A DNA stretch of 64,000 nucleotides from Rhodanobacteraceae bacterium (GCA_021325475.1 JAJPHA010000021.1:36473-100472); one strand, 5' to 3'; counted from the stretch's first letter, positions 45,960 through 54,759 are shown. Numbers and translations are program-made. The notes: generated by a model from the sequence alone, not told the origin.

Positions 45960-46646
45960 ATGATCCGCCGCGCCGTGGTGCTCGTCTCCGGCGGCATGGA
46001 TTCGGCCGTCACCCTCGCGCATGCGCGCGCGCAGGGCTTCGCCTGCCACGCCTTGAGCGTCGCCTACGGTCAGCGTCATGCCGCGGAGCTGGCGGCCGCG
46101 GCGCGCGTCGCGCGTGCGCTCGGTGCAGTCGAGCACAAATGCGTCGACGTGGATCTGCGCCGCATCGGCGGCTCGGCGCTGACCGACGACATCGCCGTGC
46201 CGGAAGCCGGCGGCAGCGGCATCCCGGTCACCTACGTGCCGGCGCGCAACACGATCCTGCTCGCGATCGCGCTCGGCTGGGCCGAGGTGCTCGGCGCGCG
46301 CGACCTGTTCTGCGGCGTCAACGCCATCGACTATTCCGGCTATCCCGACTGCCGGCCCGAATTCATCGCCGCGTTCGAGCGACTGGCCGAGCTCGCCACC
46401 AAGGCCGGCGTCGAGGGCGCGCGCTTTCACGTGCACGCGCCGCTGATCCGGATGCGCAAGGCCGACATCGTGCGCGCGGGGCTCGAACTCGGCGTCGATT
46501 TCGCGATGACCGTTTCGTGTTACCAAGCCGACGCCGCCGGCCGCGCCTGCGGCCGCTGCGATGCCTGCCGCCTGCGCGCGCAAGGCTTCGCCGAGGCCGG
46601 CGTCGCCGATCCGACGCTCTATCGCGACTCCGGCGCGCAAGGATAA
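45960..46646 (+). CDS. queC: 7-cyano-7-deazaguanine synthase QueC
   Basis: ATP-dependent enzyme that converts CDG to preQ0. The product is 228 residues with the PP-loop SGGMDS (10-15), [19 protein letters not shown], and a four-cysteine zinc site near the C-terminus ([17 protein letters not shown]). It follows queE after 85 bases with no gene between them. No preQ1 riboswitch structure was seen ahead of either gene. Confidence 0.96.
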   Translation: MIRRAVVLVSGGMDSAVTLAHARAQGFACHALSVAYGQRHAAELAAAARVARALGAVEHKCVDVDLRRIGGSALTDDIAVPEAGGSGIPVTYVPARNTILLAIALGWAEVLGARDLFCGVNAIDYSGYPDCRPEFIAAFERLAELATKAGVEGARFHVHAPLIRMRKADIVRAGLELGVDFAMTVSCYQADAAGRACGRCDACRLRAQGFAEAGVADPTLYRDSGAQG

Positions 46647-46759
46647 AATACGCAGCCCGCGTGGCGCGGCACGCCGCGCGAATCGTGGCCGCGCCGGTTC
46701 CGAGGTTCGCGGCCGCAGAGCAAGGCGCTCGCGGATGCGCGCGTGCGCGGTTTTCCCAT

Positions 46760-46835
46760 GGGCCGTTAGCTCAGCCGGTAGAGCAGCGGACTTTTAATCC
46801 GTTGGTCGCAGGTTCGACTCCTGCACGGCCCACCA
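46760..46835 (+). tRNA. tRNA-Lys (anticodon UUU)
   Basis: A 76-base cloverleaf with encoded CCA end. The acceptor stem GGGCCGT pairs with ACGGCCC, the D arm contains AGCTCAGCCGGTAGAGC, the anticodon loop is CTTTTAA with anticodon TTT, and the T arm has GGTTCGA. It closely matches E. coli tRNA-Lys. The position after queC is typical of this lineage. Confidence 0.98.
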
Positions 46836-47054
46836 CTCCCCATCGGCATTTGCGTTGTTCCGCCTCGCGCTGAGGCGGCTGCTCGATCGCGACATCCGAA
46901 TCAATGGCCGCATGCGTGGCAATCGGGTTTGGTGCTCCGGCCGGGGTGGGCGCGAAGGCGACGTCGTTCCGATGGATCGCGAGCAGCGGCTACACTACAG
47001 TTGTGCGGAGGACAAGGGGGTCTGAAATCCAATGTTTAGTGGTCGTTCTCCGAA

Positions 47055-48290
47055 ATGATGAAGCCAACGACTTTTGTCGCGATTGCGCTGGGCTCGTTCA
47101 TCGCTGGGAAGGCGTTGGGGACGACGCACTTCCCGCCACTTCGAATCCCGAAGCCGGATGGTCCAAACGGACCCGTGCCTGGTTGTTTCGGGGCAAGCGT
47201 TGCCATTGCCGGCAAGTTCGCGTTCGTCGGTGACCCCTGCGAACCCTCGCCGACGGAGAGCGGCGCTGGGGCGGTCTACCGTCTGAAGCGTTCGGGTGCT
47301 GGCTGGGCCGTCGATCGACGATTCGACACCGCGCAAGCCGCGTACTACGGCGCCTTCGGTACTTCGCTTGCAATCCGCTACAACAAGTTGGCGATCGGAG
47401 CGCCGGGGGAGGGGACAGGCGGTGTCGTACATGTCTTCGATGACGCCTTCAGCGACACGCTGTCTCTCGCCAACGTGATCAAACCGTTTTTCCCGGCTCC
47501 CGGCGCGGGCTTCGGCGCATCGGTCGCTCCGTTATTCAGTGCTTTTTTCGGTGGATTCGTGATCGGCGCACCCTACGGCGCTTGCCCGAGCGGGGGAGCG
47601 GGCGGATTTGCCTATCCGACATGGGATTCCAACGTGTACGCGTGCAACCCGGAGGTGGGTGAATCTGCGCGATTCGGTTCGGCGGCGATGAGTTTCGGCA
47701 AGCAAGTCCTGATCGGCGCGCCGGGATCTGATTCGCAAGGTCCAAGCGGCGCGGCCTATCTGGTTGACATGGGTGTTTTCGGATTCGAGTCCCCGAAGAT
47801 CGTCTCGCAATTCGTACCGAGTGATCCCGCGATCGGGCGGCGGTTTGGCGTCTCGCTCGCTACCAACGGCTCGGTGATCGCGATTGGCGCGCCCGTCAGC
47901 GTTGCTCCCGGCAGCGGGGAGGTCTGGGTGTATCGCGGAAGCGTTCCGAACTGGTATGTCGACGCGATACTGGTCGAGCCCGTATCGAGCCCTACGCCAT
48001 CTTTCGGACGCGGTGTTGCACTTTCCGGTGACGTGTTGTGGGTTGGCAGTCCGAACACGCCTGGCGGTGGCGCGGTCTACGAATTCGTCGGTGGCATGGG
48101 AAGCTGGGCGGCATCGTACACGTTCGCCCCGGAACCCGCCGATGCGAGTGCCGGTTTGGGCACAGCGCTTGCCGCCGACGGTGCGACGTGGATCGCCGGC
48201 GCGCCTGCCGCCATGCCCGCAGGAGGGCCGTACACCGGCGCGGTATACATTTCCGCAGACGACTATCTGTTCACGGACAACTTTGAATAG
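47055..48290 (+). CDS. Secreted FG-GAP repeat protein (seven-bladed propeller)
   Basis: A 411-residue protein with a likely signal peptide in the first 22 residues. Seven FG-GAP-like repeats begin at about residues 45, 101, 153, 207, 264, 317 and 368 (FGASVAIAGKFAFVGDP, FGTSLAIRYNKLAIGAPGEG and so on), which predicts a complete seven-bladed beta-propeller. It ends in DDYLFTDNFE; I recall similar aromatic-Asn/Asp-Phe-Glu tails on many secreted Xanthomonadales proteins. Its GC content is visibly lower than that of its neighbours, so it may be a later arrival. The function is not known. The 219 bp between the tRNA and this gene hold nothing recognisable. Confidence 0.8.
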   Translation: MMKPTTFVAIALGSFIAGKALGTTHFPPLRIPKPDGPNGPVPGCFGASVAIAGKFAFVGDPCEPSPTESGAGAVYRLKRSGAGWAVDRRFDTAQAAYYGAFGTSLAIRYNKLAIGAPGEGTGGVVHVFDDAFSDTLSLANVIKPFFPAPGAGFGASVAPLFSAFFGGFVIGAPYGACPSGGAGGFAYPTWDSNVYACNPEVGESARFGSAAMSFGKQVLIGAPGSDSQGPSGAAYLVDMGVFGFESPKIVSQFVPSDPAIGRRFGVSLATNGSVIAIGAPVSVAPGSGEVWVYRGSVPNWYVDAILVEPVSSPTPSFGRGVALSGDVLWVGSPNTPGGGAVYEFVGGMGSWAASYTFAPEPADASAGLGTALAADGATWIAGAPAAMPAGGPYTGAVYISADDYLFTDNFE

Positions 48291-48485
48291 CGGTCTCCAG
48301 GAAGACGCGACACCGGCGCGCGCTGCGGTAGTTGACCTCGGTCACTAACGCCAACACTGACGTCTGGTTGGCTCACACGCCATTGCGGCGATCGCACGGT
48401 TCCTTGTCGCCGCGTTCCAGTCGGCGCCAACGGTGCTCCGCCTTCGCTATGTCTCGGCGCGTTGATGCCGTAGATCCCTTGGCGC

Positions 48486-48535
48486 TTGACACGCAAGTAT
48501 TCCATTGCCTATCATTCAGGCAAGTGATTACTTGC
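48486..48535 (+). promoter_or_regulatory. Promoter and operator of the ArsR-SRPBCC operon
   Basis: TTGACA (48486-48491) and TATCAT (48510-48515) are 18 bases apart, a near-consensus sigma-70 promoter. The perfect palindrome GCAAGTGATTACTTGC (48520-48535) covers the expected start of transcription, 9 bases ahead of the regulator ATG. This is the usual placement for autorepression by an ArsR-type protein. Confidence 0.8.
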
Positions 48536-48544
48536 ATATACGCC

Positions 48545-48877
48545 ATGGCGGAGCGCCGCGACCACGATCGACTGTTCAAGGCCCTGCCCGATCCCAGCCG
48601 GCGCAAGCTGCTCGATCTGCTGCACGCGCACGACGGCCGCACCCTCAATGATCTCTGCGAGCACCTCGACATGACGCGGCAGGGCGTGACCCAGCATCTC
48701 GACGTGCTGGAGGCGGCCAACCTGGTCGCCACCGTGCGGCGCGGCCGCGAGAAGCTGCACTTCCTCAATCCGGTGCCGTTGCAGGAAATCCACGAGCGCT
48801 GGATCGCCAAGTTCGAAAAGCCGCGCCTCAAGGCGTTGTCCCACCTGAAACGACGATTGGAGAAGACCGATGGCTAG
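48545..48877 (+). CDS. ArsR family transcriptional regulator
   Basis: Winged-helix repressor of 110 residues. The DNA-binding part is typical (RLFKALPDPSRRKLLDLLHAHDGRTLNDLCEHLDMTRQGVTQHLDVLEAANLV, about 9-62). No CxC metal site is present, so it belongs to the non-metal-sensing group that is commonly paired with an AHSA1/SRPBCC protein. It overlaps the next gene by 8 bases. A palindromic operator lies just upstream. Confidence 0.92.
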   Translation: MAERRDHDRLFKALPDPSRRKLLDLLHAHDGRTLNDLCEHLDMTRQGVTQHLDVLEAANLVATVRRGREKLHFLNPVPLQEIHERWIAKFEKPRLKALSHLKRRLEKTDG

Positions 48878-49343
48878 ATCGACGTTCGTCTATGTGACCT
48901 ACATCCGCACCACGCCGGAAAGGCTGTGGTCCGCACTGACCACGGACACGGAGTTCATGCGGCAGTACTGGTTCGGCATGCACTGCGAGAGCGAGTGGAC
49001 GACGGGCGCGTCGTGGCAACTCGTTTCCAGCAGCGGCGAGGTCTTCGACGCCGGCGAGATCGTCGCCGCCGAGCCGCCGCGGCGCCTGGTGATCCGCTGG
49101 CGGCACCAAAAGCGGCCCGAGCTCACGGCCGAGGGCGATTCGCTGTGCACGATGGAACTCGAGTCGAGCGGGACGGCGGTCAAGCTCACCATCACCCACA
49201 CCATCGAGCGGGAACACTCGAAACTGATCGAGGCGGTATCCGGCGGCTGGCCGAAGCTCCTGTCCAATCTGAAGTCCCTGCTGGAGACGGGCGCCCTCGC
49301 GCTGGCGGAGCCCTATCCGGCCGCCGATGCGGCAAGGAGCTGA
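48870..49343 (+). CDS. SRPBCC/AHSA1 domain protein
   Basis: START-like ligand-binding protein of 157 residues (TYIRTTPERLWSALTTDTEFMRQYWFGM, then WTTGASWQLV and the C-terminal helix GGWPKLLSNLKSLLETG). Members bind small hydrophobic molecules in a deep cavity, but the ligand here is unknown. The ArsR-SRPBCC pair is widespread in bacteria; the SRPBCC protein is assumed to act with, or be controlled by, the regulator. Confidence 0.9.
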   Translation: MARSTFVYVTYIRTTPERLWSALTTDTEFMRQYWFGMHCESEWTTGASWQLVSSSGEVFDAGEIVAAEPPRRLVIRWRHQKRPELTAEGDSLCTMELESSGTAVKLTITHTIEREHSKLIEAVSGGWPKLLSNLKSLLETGALALAEPYPAADAARS

Positions 49344-49345
49344 CC

Positions 49346-49456
49346 ATGGCAACGAGGAACAACGAGCGCCGCGTCGGTTTGGCGGCGCTCACCTACATCT
49401 CGCAGCCGCGCGTGGTCGCCCGCGTGATCGAAGCCGCCGCGCACGCCGTGCCGTGA
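49346..49456 (+). CDS. Possible 36-residue ORF after the SRPBCC gene
   Basis: ATG 49346 lies 2 bases after the SRPBCC stop and opens a 36-codon frame (MATRNNERRVGLAALTYISQ and a short tail). I do not recognise it. It may be a small translated peptide, or the head of a gene cut off by a frameshift. Support is only its position and the overlap-like spacing. Confidence 0.2.
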   Translation: MATRNNERRVGLAALTYISQPRVVARVIEAAAHAVP

Positions 49457-49520
49457 GCGGCACGAGCGCCACGGGCCCCCGCGATCGAAGCGGGGCGTCG
49501 GCTCGCGGATCGTCGGACGC

Positions 49521-50249
49521 TCAGGGCGCGGCGCAATCGAACGGCAGCCAGGCCGCGAGGTGCGGTGCGCCGTGGGCGACGAGCCACGGTCCGCCGGCGG
49601 TGAGCACGGCGCCGAGCAGCAGGGCGACGCCGACGGCGGAACGCACGCCTGCGCGCGCGAGCACGCGCAATCCGGCGTGCGCGCCGAAGGCGCCGGCCAA
49701 CACCGCGGGCACGGTGCCGAGACCGAAGGCGAGCATGATCGCGGCGCTTCGCCACGGGTCGAGACTGAGCCAGGCGACGAGCAGCACGGAGTAGACGAAG
49801 CCGCACGGCATCCAGCCCCAGATCGCGCCGAAGGCGAGCGCCTGGCCGAGGTGCCGTATCGGCAACAGGCGCCGCGCCAGCGGCGCGAGCCGCCGCCACA
49901 GCGCGCCGCCGATCGCGGCATCGACGCCGCGGCCGCGCGCGAGCATCGCCAGAGCGACGGCCGCGATCACCGCGGCGCTGAGTCCGCGCAATGCGACGCG
50001 CACGGTTTCCTGATCGACCGCGCGCACCAGCCACGCGCCGGCGCCGGCGAGACTCGCGCCCGCCAGCGCGTAGCTCGCGATGCGTCCGAGTTGCACGCCG
50101 GCCAGCAGCCGCCAGGGCGTGCCGCCGCGGGCGTCGCGGCGCAGGCCAATGGCGAGCGCCGCGCTCAAGCCGCCGCACATCAGCAGACAATGCCCGCTCG
50201 CCAGCAGGCCCAGCACGAACGCGGCCGACAGGGTGAGCGTGCCGTTCAC
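49521..50249 (-). CDS. TauE/SafE-like membrane protein (cco cluster)
   Basis: A 242-residue protein with about six membrane segments and the SGHCLLMCGG motif near the start, typical of the TauE/SafE-like proteins encoded beside cbb3 oxidase assembly genes. These are suspected to act in copper or sulfur handling for oxidase assembly; this is inference. The start is GTG 50249, which overlaps the ccoS stop (GTGA), so translation is coupled. A WGWMPCGFVYSVL motif around residue 150 holds another conserved Cys. Confidence 0.85.
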   Translation of the reverse strand: MNGTLTLSAAFVLGLLASGHCLLMCGGLSAALAIGLRRDARGGTPWRLLAGVQLGRIASYALAGASLAGAGAWLVRAVDQETVRVALRGLSAAVIAAVALAMLARGRGVDAAIGGALWRRLAPLARRLLPIRHLGQALAFGAIWGWMPCGFVYSVLLVAWLSLDPWRSAAIMLAFGLGTVPAVLAGAFGAHAGLRVLARAGVRSAVGVALLLGAVLTAGGPWLVAHGAPHLAAWLPFDCAAP

Positions 50250-50440
50250 GGCGCCTCGCGCGACGCTTGCGTCGACGGCAGTTGTGGCTGCGCGCGCGGC
50301 GCTTGGTCGTCCTCGAGCGGCGTCAGCGCGGGCGTGTCGAGGTCGTCGAACTGGGCGTGATCGACGCTCCAGAAGAACGCCCACACGCCGAGCGCGAGCA
50401 GCACCACGCTGAGCGGAATCAGCACGAGCAGGATGTTCAT
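50246..50440 (-). CDS. ccoS: Cbb3-type oxidase assembly protein CcoS
   Basis: Small single-span membrane protein of 64 residues (MNILLVLIPLSVVLLALGVWAFFWSVDHAQFDDLDTPA). It is needed for cofactor insertion into cbb3 oxidase in species studied. The motif FFWSVDHAQFDDLD is diagnostic. It overlaps ccoI upstream and the TauE/SafE gene downstream by 4 bases each. Confidence 0.93.
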   Translation of the reverse strand: MNILLVLIPLSVVLLALGVWAFFWSVDHAQFDDLDTPALTPLEDDQAPRAQPQLPSTQASREAP

Positions 50441-52890
50441 GTCGGCGCCACTCCGGAAGGCAGCGCGAGCGGCGCCGCCGCCGCGGTCGCCGGGACGGCC
50501 GGGCGCGGCACGCGGATGCGCAGCGAATTGAGCACGACCGCGAGCGAACTCAGCGACATGCCGATCGCCGCCAGCCACGGCGGCACCAGACCCGCGGCGG
50601 CGAGCGGTATCGAAGTGAAATTGTATACCAGCGCCCAGCGCAGGTTCTGGCGCAGGATGCGCACCGTGTGCGCGGCGATCCGGCGGCCGTCGATCAGCGC
50701 GCCGAGCCGGTCGCCGGCGAGCACGAGGTCGGCGCTGGCCTGGGCGAGATCCGCGCCGCCGCCGAGGGCGATGGCGAGGTCCGCGCCGGCCAGCACCGGC
50801 GCGTCGTTGATGCCGTCGCCGACCGCGCCGACCACCGCGCCGCCGGCGCGCAGTTCGGCGAGCCGCGCCAGCTTCGCCGCCGGCGTGACGCGCGCGCGCC
50901 AGACCGCGATGCCGAGGCGCCGGGCGATCGCGGCGACGCGGCCGGCGTCGTCGCCGCTGGCGATTTCCGGTTCGATCCCGTCCGCGCGCAATGCGGCGAC
51001 GGTGGTGGCGGCGTCGGCGCGGAGTCGCTCGCGCAATTGGAAATGGGCGCACGCGCCGCTGGCATCGGCCAGCCACACGCCGTCGTCCGCGTCGTCGCCC
51101 GCGGTCGCGTCGAGCGCGAACGCGCGCTGGCCGAGGCGGTAGTGCCGGCCTTCCACGACGCCTTCGACGCCGGCGCCGACGACGCCCTCGAGCGCGCTCG
51201 CGTGGAGCGGCGGCCGGCCGCGCGCGGCGGTGCGCAGGGCGTGCGCGATCGGGTGCGGATTGGCTGCCTCGAGCGCGGCGGCGATGCGCAGACAACGCGC
51301 TTCGGACCAGCCGCCGAACGTTTCGACGCCGCACAATTCGGGCTGCGCATCGGTCAGCGTGCCGGTCTTGTCGAACACGAGGCGGGTGATGCGGGTGAGC
51401 TTCTCGAGGGCGTCGGCTTTCACCACCAGCACGCCGCAGCGCGCGAGCACGGCGGTGGCGCGCGTCGTCGCCGCCGGCACGGCCAGCGCGAATGCGCACG
51501 GGCAGGCCACCACCAGCACCGCCAGCGCCGCCGGAAACGCGCGCGCCGCGTCGGCCCAGGTCCAGAATGCCGCGGTCAGCGCGGCGAGCAGCAGCACGCC
51601 GCCGACGAACCGCGCGGCGAGCACGTCGCTGTCGCGCAGCCAGCGCGGGCGCTGGCGGCCGGCGCGGCCGACCAGGCGCACGATCGCGGACAGCACGGTG
51701 TCGGCGCCGATCCGCCGCACGCGCAGTTCCACCGGGCCGCCGAGCACGGTGCTGCCGGCGAGCAACACCTCGCCGGCGCGGCGCAGGCGCGGCGTCGCCT
51801 CGCCGGTCAGCAGCGACTCGTCGACGCGGCACGACGGGTCCAGCAGCTCGCCGTCGGCGGCGATCGTGCCGCCGGCCGCGACGCGGATCACGTCGCCCGG
51901 TTCGAGCTCCGCGGTGCCGACGGTTTCGAACGCGCCGCTCGCGGTGCGTCGCGCGGCGAGCGCCGGCTGCAGGCGGGCGAGCGCATCGACCACATCCGCG
52001 GCACGATGCCGCGAGCGCATCTCGAGGTAGCGCGCCGCGAGCAGCAGGAACACGAACATGCTGGCCGAATCGAAATACACCTGCGCGCCGCCGCGCACGG
52101 TTTCGATCACGCTGGCGAGATAGACCAGCAAAACAGCGAGCGCCACCGGTGTATCCATGCCGAGCCGGCGCGCCGCGAGCTCGCGTGCGGCGCCGCGCAG
52201 GAACGGCGCGCCGGCGTACAGCACCACCGGGGTGGTCACCAGGAGGCCGAGCCAGCGGAAGAAGTCGCGTGTGCTCGGGTCCATGCCGGCGAACGCGCCG
52301 GCGTAGAGCGCGACCGCGTACATCATCGCCTGCATCATGCCGAGACCGGCCACGGCCAGGCGTTTGAGCGCCGCGCGCTGCTCGGCGCGCGCGAGCGCAT
52401 CCAGCGTCTCGGCGTTGAGCGGCTGCGGCTCGAAGCCGAGCCGCGCGAGCTCGGCGAGGATCGCGCTCAGCGCGATCCGCGACGGATGCCAGACGAGCTG
52501 CAGGCGCTTCGCCGCGAGGTTGGGATTGACCTCGTCGAGACCCGGCAGCGCGCCGAGCGCGCGCTCGATCAGCCAGCCGCAGGCCGCGCAGCGCAGCCCC
52601 TGCACCAGCACGCAGACTTCGGCGCGACCGTCGGCGTGCTCGCGCACGTACAGCCGCCGCAGCGCGGGACGATCCCACGCGGCGAAATCGGCGCCGCTGC
52701 GCGCGCGCGCCGCCGGTTCGCTGCGCAGGCGGTAGTAGTCGGCGAGACCGAGGCTGGCGATCCACTCCGCCGCCGCCCGGCAGCCGATGCAGCACACCGC
52801 CCGCGCCGCGTCACCCACGCGCGCCGTGAGTCGCGTGCCGGGCGGAATCGGCTCGCCGCAGTGGAAGCAGGTCGGCGCGGGCGTGGTCAT
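50437..52890 (-). CDS. ccoI: Copper-transporting P-type ATPase CcoI
   Basis: P1B-type ATPase that exports copper to the periplasm for cbb3 oxidase assembly. The product is 817 residues: an N-terminal CxxC zinc-ribbon-like head (CFHCGEPIPPG) and a CCIGC segment, a heavy-metal domain with CAACG near residue 88, eight predicted membrane helices with the ion-path motif ACPCAFAL, phosphorylation motif DKTGTLTD, and GDGINDAPVLAGAD in the hinge. Overlap with ccoS implies coupling. Confidence 0.96.
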   Translation of the reverse strand: MTTPAPTCFHCGEPIPPGTRLTARVGDAARAVCCIGCRAAAEWIASLGLADYYRLRSEPAARARSGADFAAWDRPALRRLYVREHADGRAEVCVLVQGLRCAACGWLIERALGALPGLDEVNPNLAAKRLQLVWHPSRIALSAILAELARLGFEPQPLNAETLDALARAEQRAALKRLAVAGLGMMQAMMYAVALYAGAFAGMDPSTRDFFRWLGLLVTTPVVLYAGAPFLRGAARELAARRLGMDTPVALAVLLVYLASVIETVRGGAQVYFDSASMFVFLLLAARYLEMRSRHRAADVVDALARLQPALAARRTASGAFETVGTAELEPGDVIRVAAGGTIAADGELLDPSCRVDESLLTGEATPRLRRAGEVLLAGSTVLGGPVELRVRRIGADTVLSAIVRLVGRAGRQRPRWLRDSDVLAARFVGGVLLLAALTAAFWTWADAARAFPAALAVLVVACPCAFALAVPAATTRATAVLARCGVLVVKADALEKLTRITRLVFDKTGTLTDAQPELCGVETFGGWSEARCLRIAAALEAANPHPIAHALRTAARGRPPLHASALEGVVGAGVEGVVEGRHYRLGQRAFALDATAGDDADDGVWLADASGACAHFQLRERLRADAATTVAALRADGIEPEIASGDDAGRVAAIARRLGIAVWRARVTPAAKLARLAELRAGGAVVGAVGDGINDAPVLAGADLAIALGGGADLAQASADLVLAGDRLGALIDGRRIAAHTVRILRQNLRWALVYNFTSIPLAAAGLVPPWLAAIGMSLSSLAVVLNSLRIRVPRPAVPATAAAAPLALPSGVAPT

Positions 52891-52893
52891 GGC

Positions 52894-53103
52894 TCAAGGC
52901 GTGGCGTCGTCGGCCGCGCGCGTGGCCGCGCTCGGCGGCAGCGGCGCGGCGATCGGCGCGGCTGCGCCGGGCAGTTCGTCGCGATGCGCGAAGGCGGTGC
53001 CGACCAGCGCGAGCGAACCGGCGATGGTGCCGGCGAGCAGCGCGATCATCAGCCATACTTCCGGCACGCGGAACCAGGGACTCTCATTGGCGTTCGGGTT
53101 CAT
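52894..53103 (-). CDS. ccoH: Short CcoH/FixH-like protein
   Basis: A 69-residue single-span protein (MNPNANESPWFRVPEVWLMIALLAGTIAGSLALVGTAFAHRDELPG). The PWFRVPEVWLM start resembles that of CcoH/FixH, but the periplasmic FixH domain that usually makes the protein about 150-170 residues is missing; only a short Ala/Pro tail follows. It overlaps the end of ccoG by 20 bases and is followed after 3 bases by ccoI. Its place in the operon supports the name. Confidence 0.7.
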   Translation of the reverse strand: MNPNANESPWFRVPEVWLMIALLAGTIAGSLALVGTAFAHRDELPGAAAPIAAPLPPSAATRAADDATP

Positions 53104-54499
53104 GGGTCTGCTCGTGTTCGCTGGGGGCGAAGAATTCGGTGCGGGTTCCGGCCTCGACCGCGCCGTCGTCGCTGCGCACATCGAGTGCCACGGGTTGCCG
53201 GCCGCGCATCGTGCGGTCCGTGGCGCGCAGGGTGAGCGGCACACTGGCCACTCGACCGGCGGCGACCTCGACCGCGCTCCGGCCGACGATCGTCAGGCGC
53301 GATTCGTCCGGCAGCGCGATCCGCAGCCGCAGCGGCCGCTCGGTCTTGTTGACGAGCTTGAGCGTGTAGCTGTTCTCGACGCCGGCGGCGGTCTCGCGGA
53401 AAAGCGCGTTGCGATCGTGCAGCGCCTCCACGATCAGCGCGGCGCGATGACTCACGCCCCAGGCGAACGTCGCCAGCATCGCGCCGAGCAGGCCGCCGTA
53501 GATCAGCGTGCGCGGCCTGAGCACGCGGCGCGGTCTGCCGGCGAGCATGTTCTCGGTGGTGTAGCGGATCAGGCCGCGCGGATAGCGCATCTTGTCCATC
53601 ACCGCATCGCAGGCGTCGATGCACGAGGCGCAGGCAATGCACTCGATCTGCAGGCCGTCGCGGATGTCGATGCCGGTGGGGCAGACCTGCACGCAGGCGG
53701 CGCAATCGATGCAATCGCCGAGGCCGAGCGCGGCGCGGTCGGCGTCCTTGCGGCGCGCGCCGCGCGGTTCGCCGCGCGCGGCGTCGTAGGAGATGATCAG
53801 CGTGTCGCGGTCGAACATCGCGCTCTGGAAGCGCGCGTAGGGGCACATGTACTTGCACACCTGCTCGCGCAGGTAGCCGGCGTTGCCGTAGGTGGCGAAG
53901 CCGTAGAACAGGATCCAGAATGTCTCCCAGCCGCCCGGCGTGCCGTCGGCGATGGCGCGGGCGAGGTCGCGGATCGGCGTGAAAAAGCCGACGAAGGTGA
54001 CGCCGGTCCACAAGGAGAAAATTACCCAAAGCGCCTGTTTTATACTTTTGCGCATAACCTTTTCGCGCGTCCACGGCCCGGCGTCCAGCTTGATGCGCTG
54101 GTTGCGGCGGCCTTCGCAGACGCGCTCGATCCACAGGAACACCTCGGTCCACACCGTCTGCGGGCAGGCGTAGCCGCACCACAGCCGTCCGGCCAGCGCG
54201 GTGAAGAAGAACAGGCTCAAGCCGGCGACGATCAGCAGCCACGCCAGCCAGAAGAAATCCTGCGGCCAGAAGGTCAGCCCGAAGACGTGGAACTTGCGCG
54301 CCGGCAGATCGAACAGCACCGCCTGGTGGCCGTTCCAGGACAACCACGGAAACAGATAGAAGATGCCGAGCAGCACGAACACCGCGGCCAGACGCAGGCG
54401 CGCGTAGCGGCCGTCGATCTCGCGCGGATAGACCTTCGGCTGCGCGGCGTAGAGCGTGTCGCCGGCGTTCGGTGCGAGCAGGTGCGCGAGCGGTTTCAT
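53084..54499 (-). CDS. ccoG: Cbb3 oxidase accessory protein CcoG
   Basis: Membrane iron-sulfur protein reported as a cupric reductase for cbb3 biogenesis. The product is 471 residues with about five membrane helices, an additional Cys motif in WCGYACPQTVWTE, two 4Fe-4S motifs (CIDCAACVQVCP and CIACASCIDACD), and a C-terminal Ig-like periplasmic domain (about 370-465). Its ATG overlaps the stop of the small upstream gene (ATGA, 54496-54499). Confidence 0.96.
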   Translation of the reverse strand: MKPLAHLLAPNAGDTLYAAQPKVYPREIDGRYARLRLAAVFVLLGIFYLFPWLSWNGHQAVLFDLPARKFHVFGLTFWPQDFFWLAWLLIVAGLSLFFFTALAGRLWCGYACPQTVWTEVFLWIERVCEGRRNQRIKLDAGPWTREKVMRKSIKQALWVIFSLWTGVTFVGFFTPIRDLARAIADGTPGGWETFWILFYGFATYGNAGYLREQVCKYMCPYARFQSAMFDRDTLIISYDAARGEPRGARRKDADRAALGLGDCIDCAACVQVCPTGIDIRDGLQIECIACASCIDACDAVMDKMRYPRGLIRYTTENMLAGRPRRVLRPRTLIYGGLLGAMLATFAWGVSHRAALIVEALHDRNALFRETAAGVENSYTLKLVNKTERPLRLRIALPDESRLTIVGRSAVEVAAGRVASVPLTLRATDRTMRGRQPVALDVRSDDGAVEAGTRTEFFAPSEHEQTHEPERQ

Positions 54500-54759
54500 G
54501 TCGCGTCGTCGCCGCGCCGTCGTGGCGGCAGGAAGTGGCCGAGCAGCAGCGCCGAGAACAGGCTCGAGCCGAAGGTGCAGGCCCAGAAGCCGAAGAAGCC
54601 GAGGCTGTAGCCGAGCTCGCGCGACAGCGCGAGGTGCGGCCAGGCGATGGCGGCGAGTTCGACCGGATCGACCAGCGCGAAGAACACCATCGTCGCCACG
54701 CCCGCCGCGAAGAACGAAGGCCAGGCGACCGCGCCCCAGCGCCAGGCCGCGGCGCTCAT
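54496..54759 (-). CDS. Small membrane protein between ccoP and ccoG
   Basis: An 87-residue protein with two predicted membrane segments (about 12-32 and 52-74), beginning MSAAAWRWGAVAWPSFFAAG. I do not recognise a family. It overlaps the ccoP stop and the ccoG start by 4 bases at each end, so it is almost certainly translated as part of the operon. A role in cbb3 assembly or stability is inferred only from this position. Confidence 0.75.
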   Translation of the reverse strand: MSAAAWRWGAVAWPSFFAAGVATMVFFALVDPVELAAIAWPHLALSRELGYSLGFFGFWACTFGSSLFSALLLGHFLPPRRRGDDAT

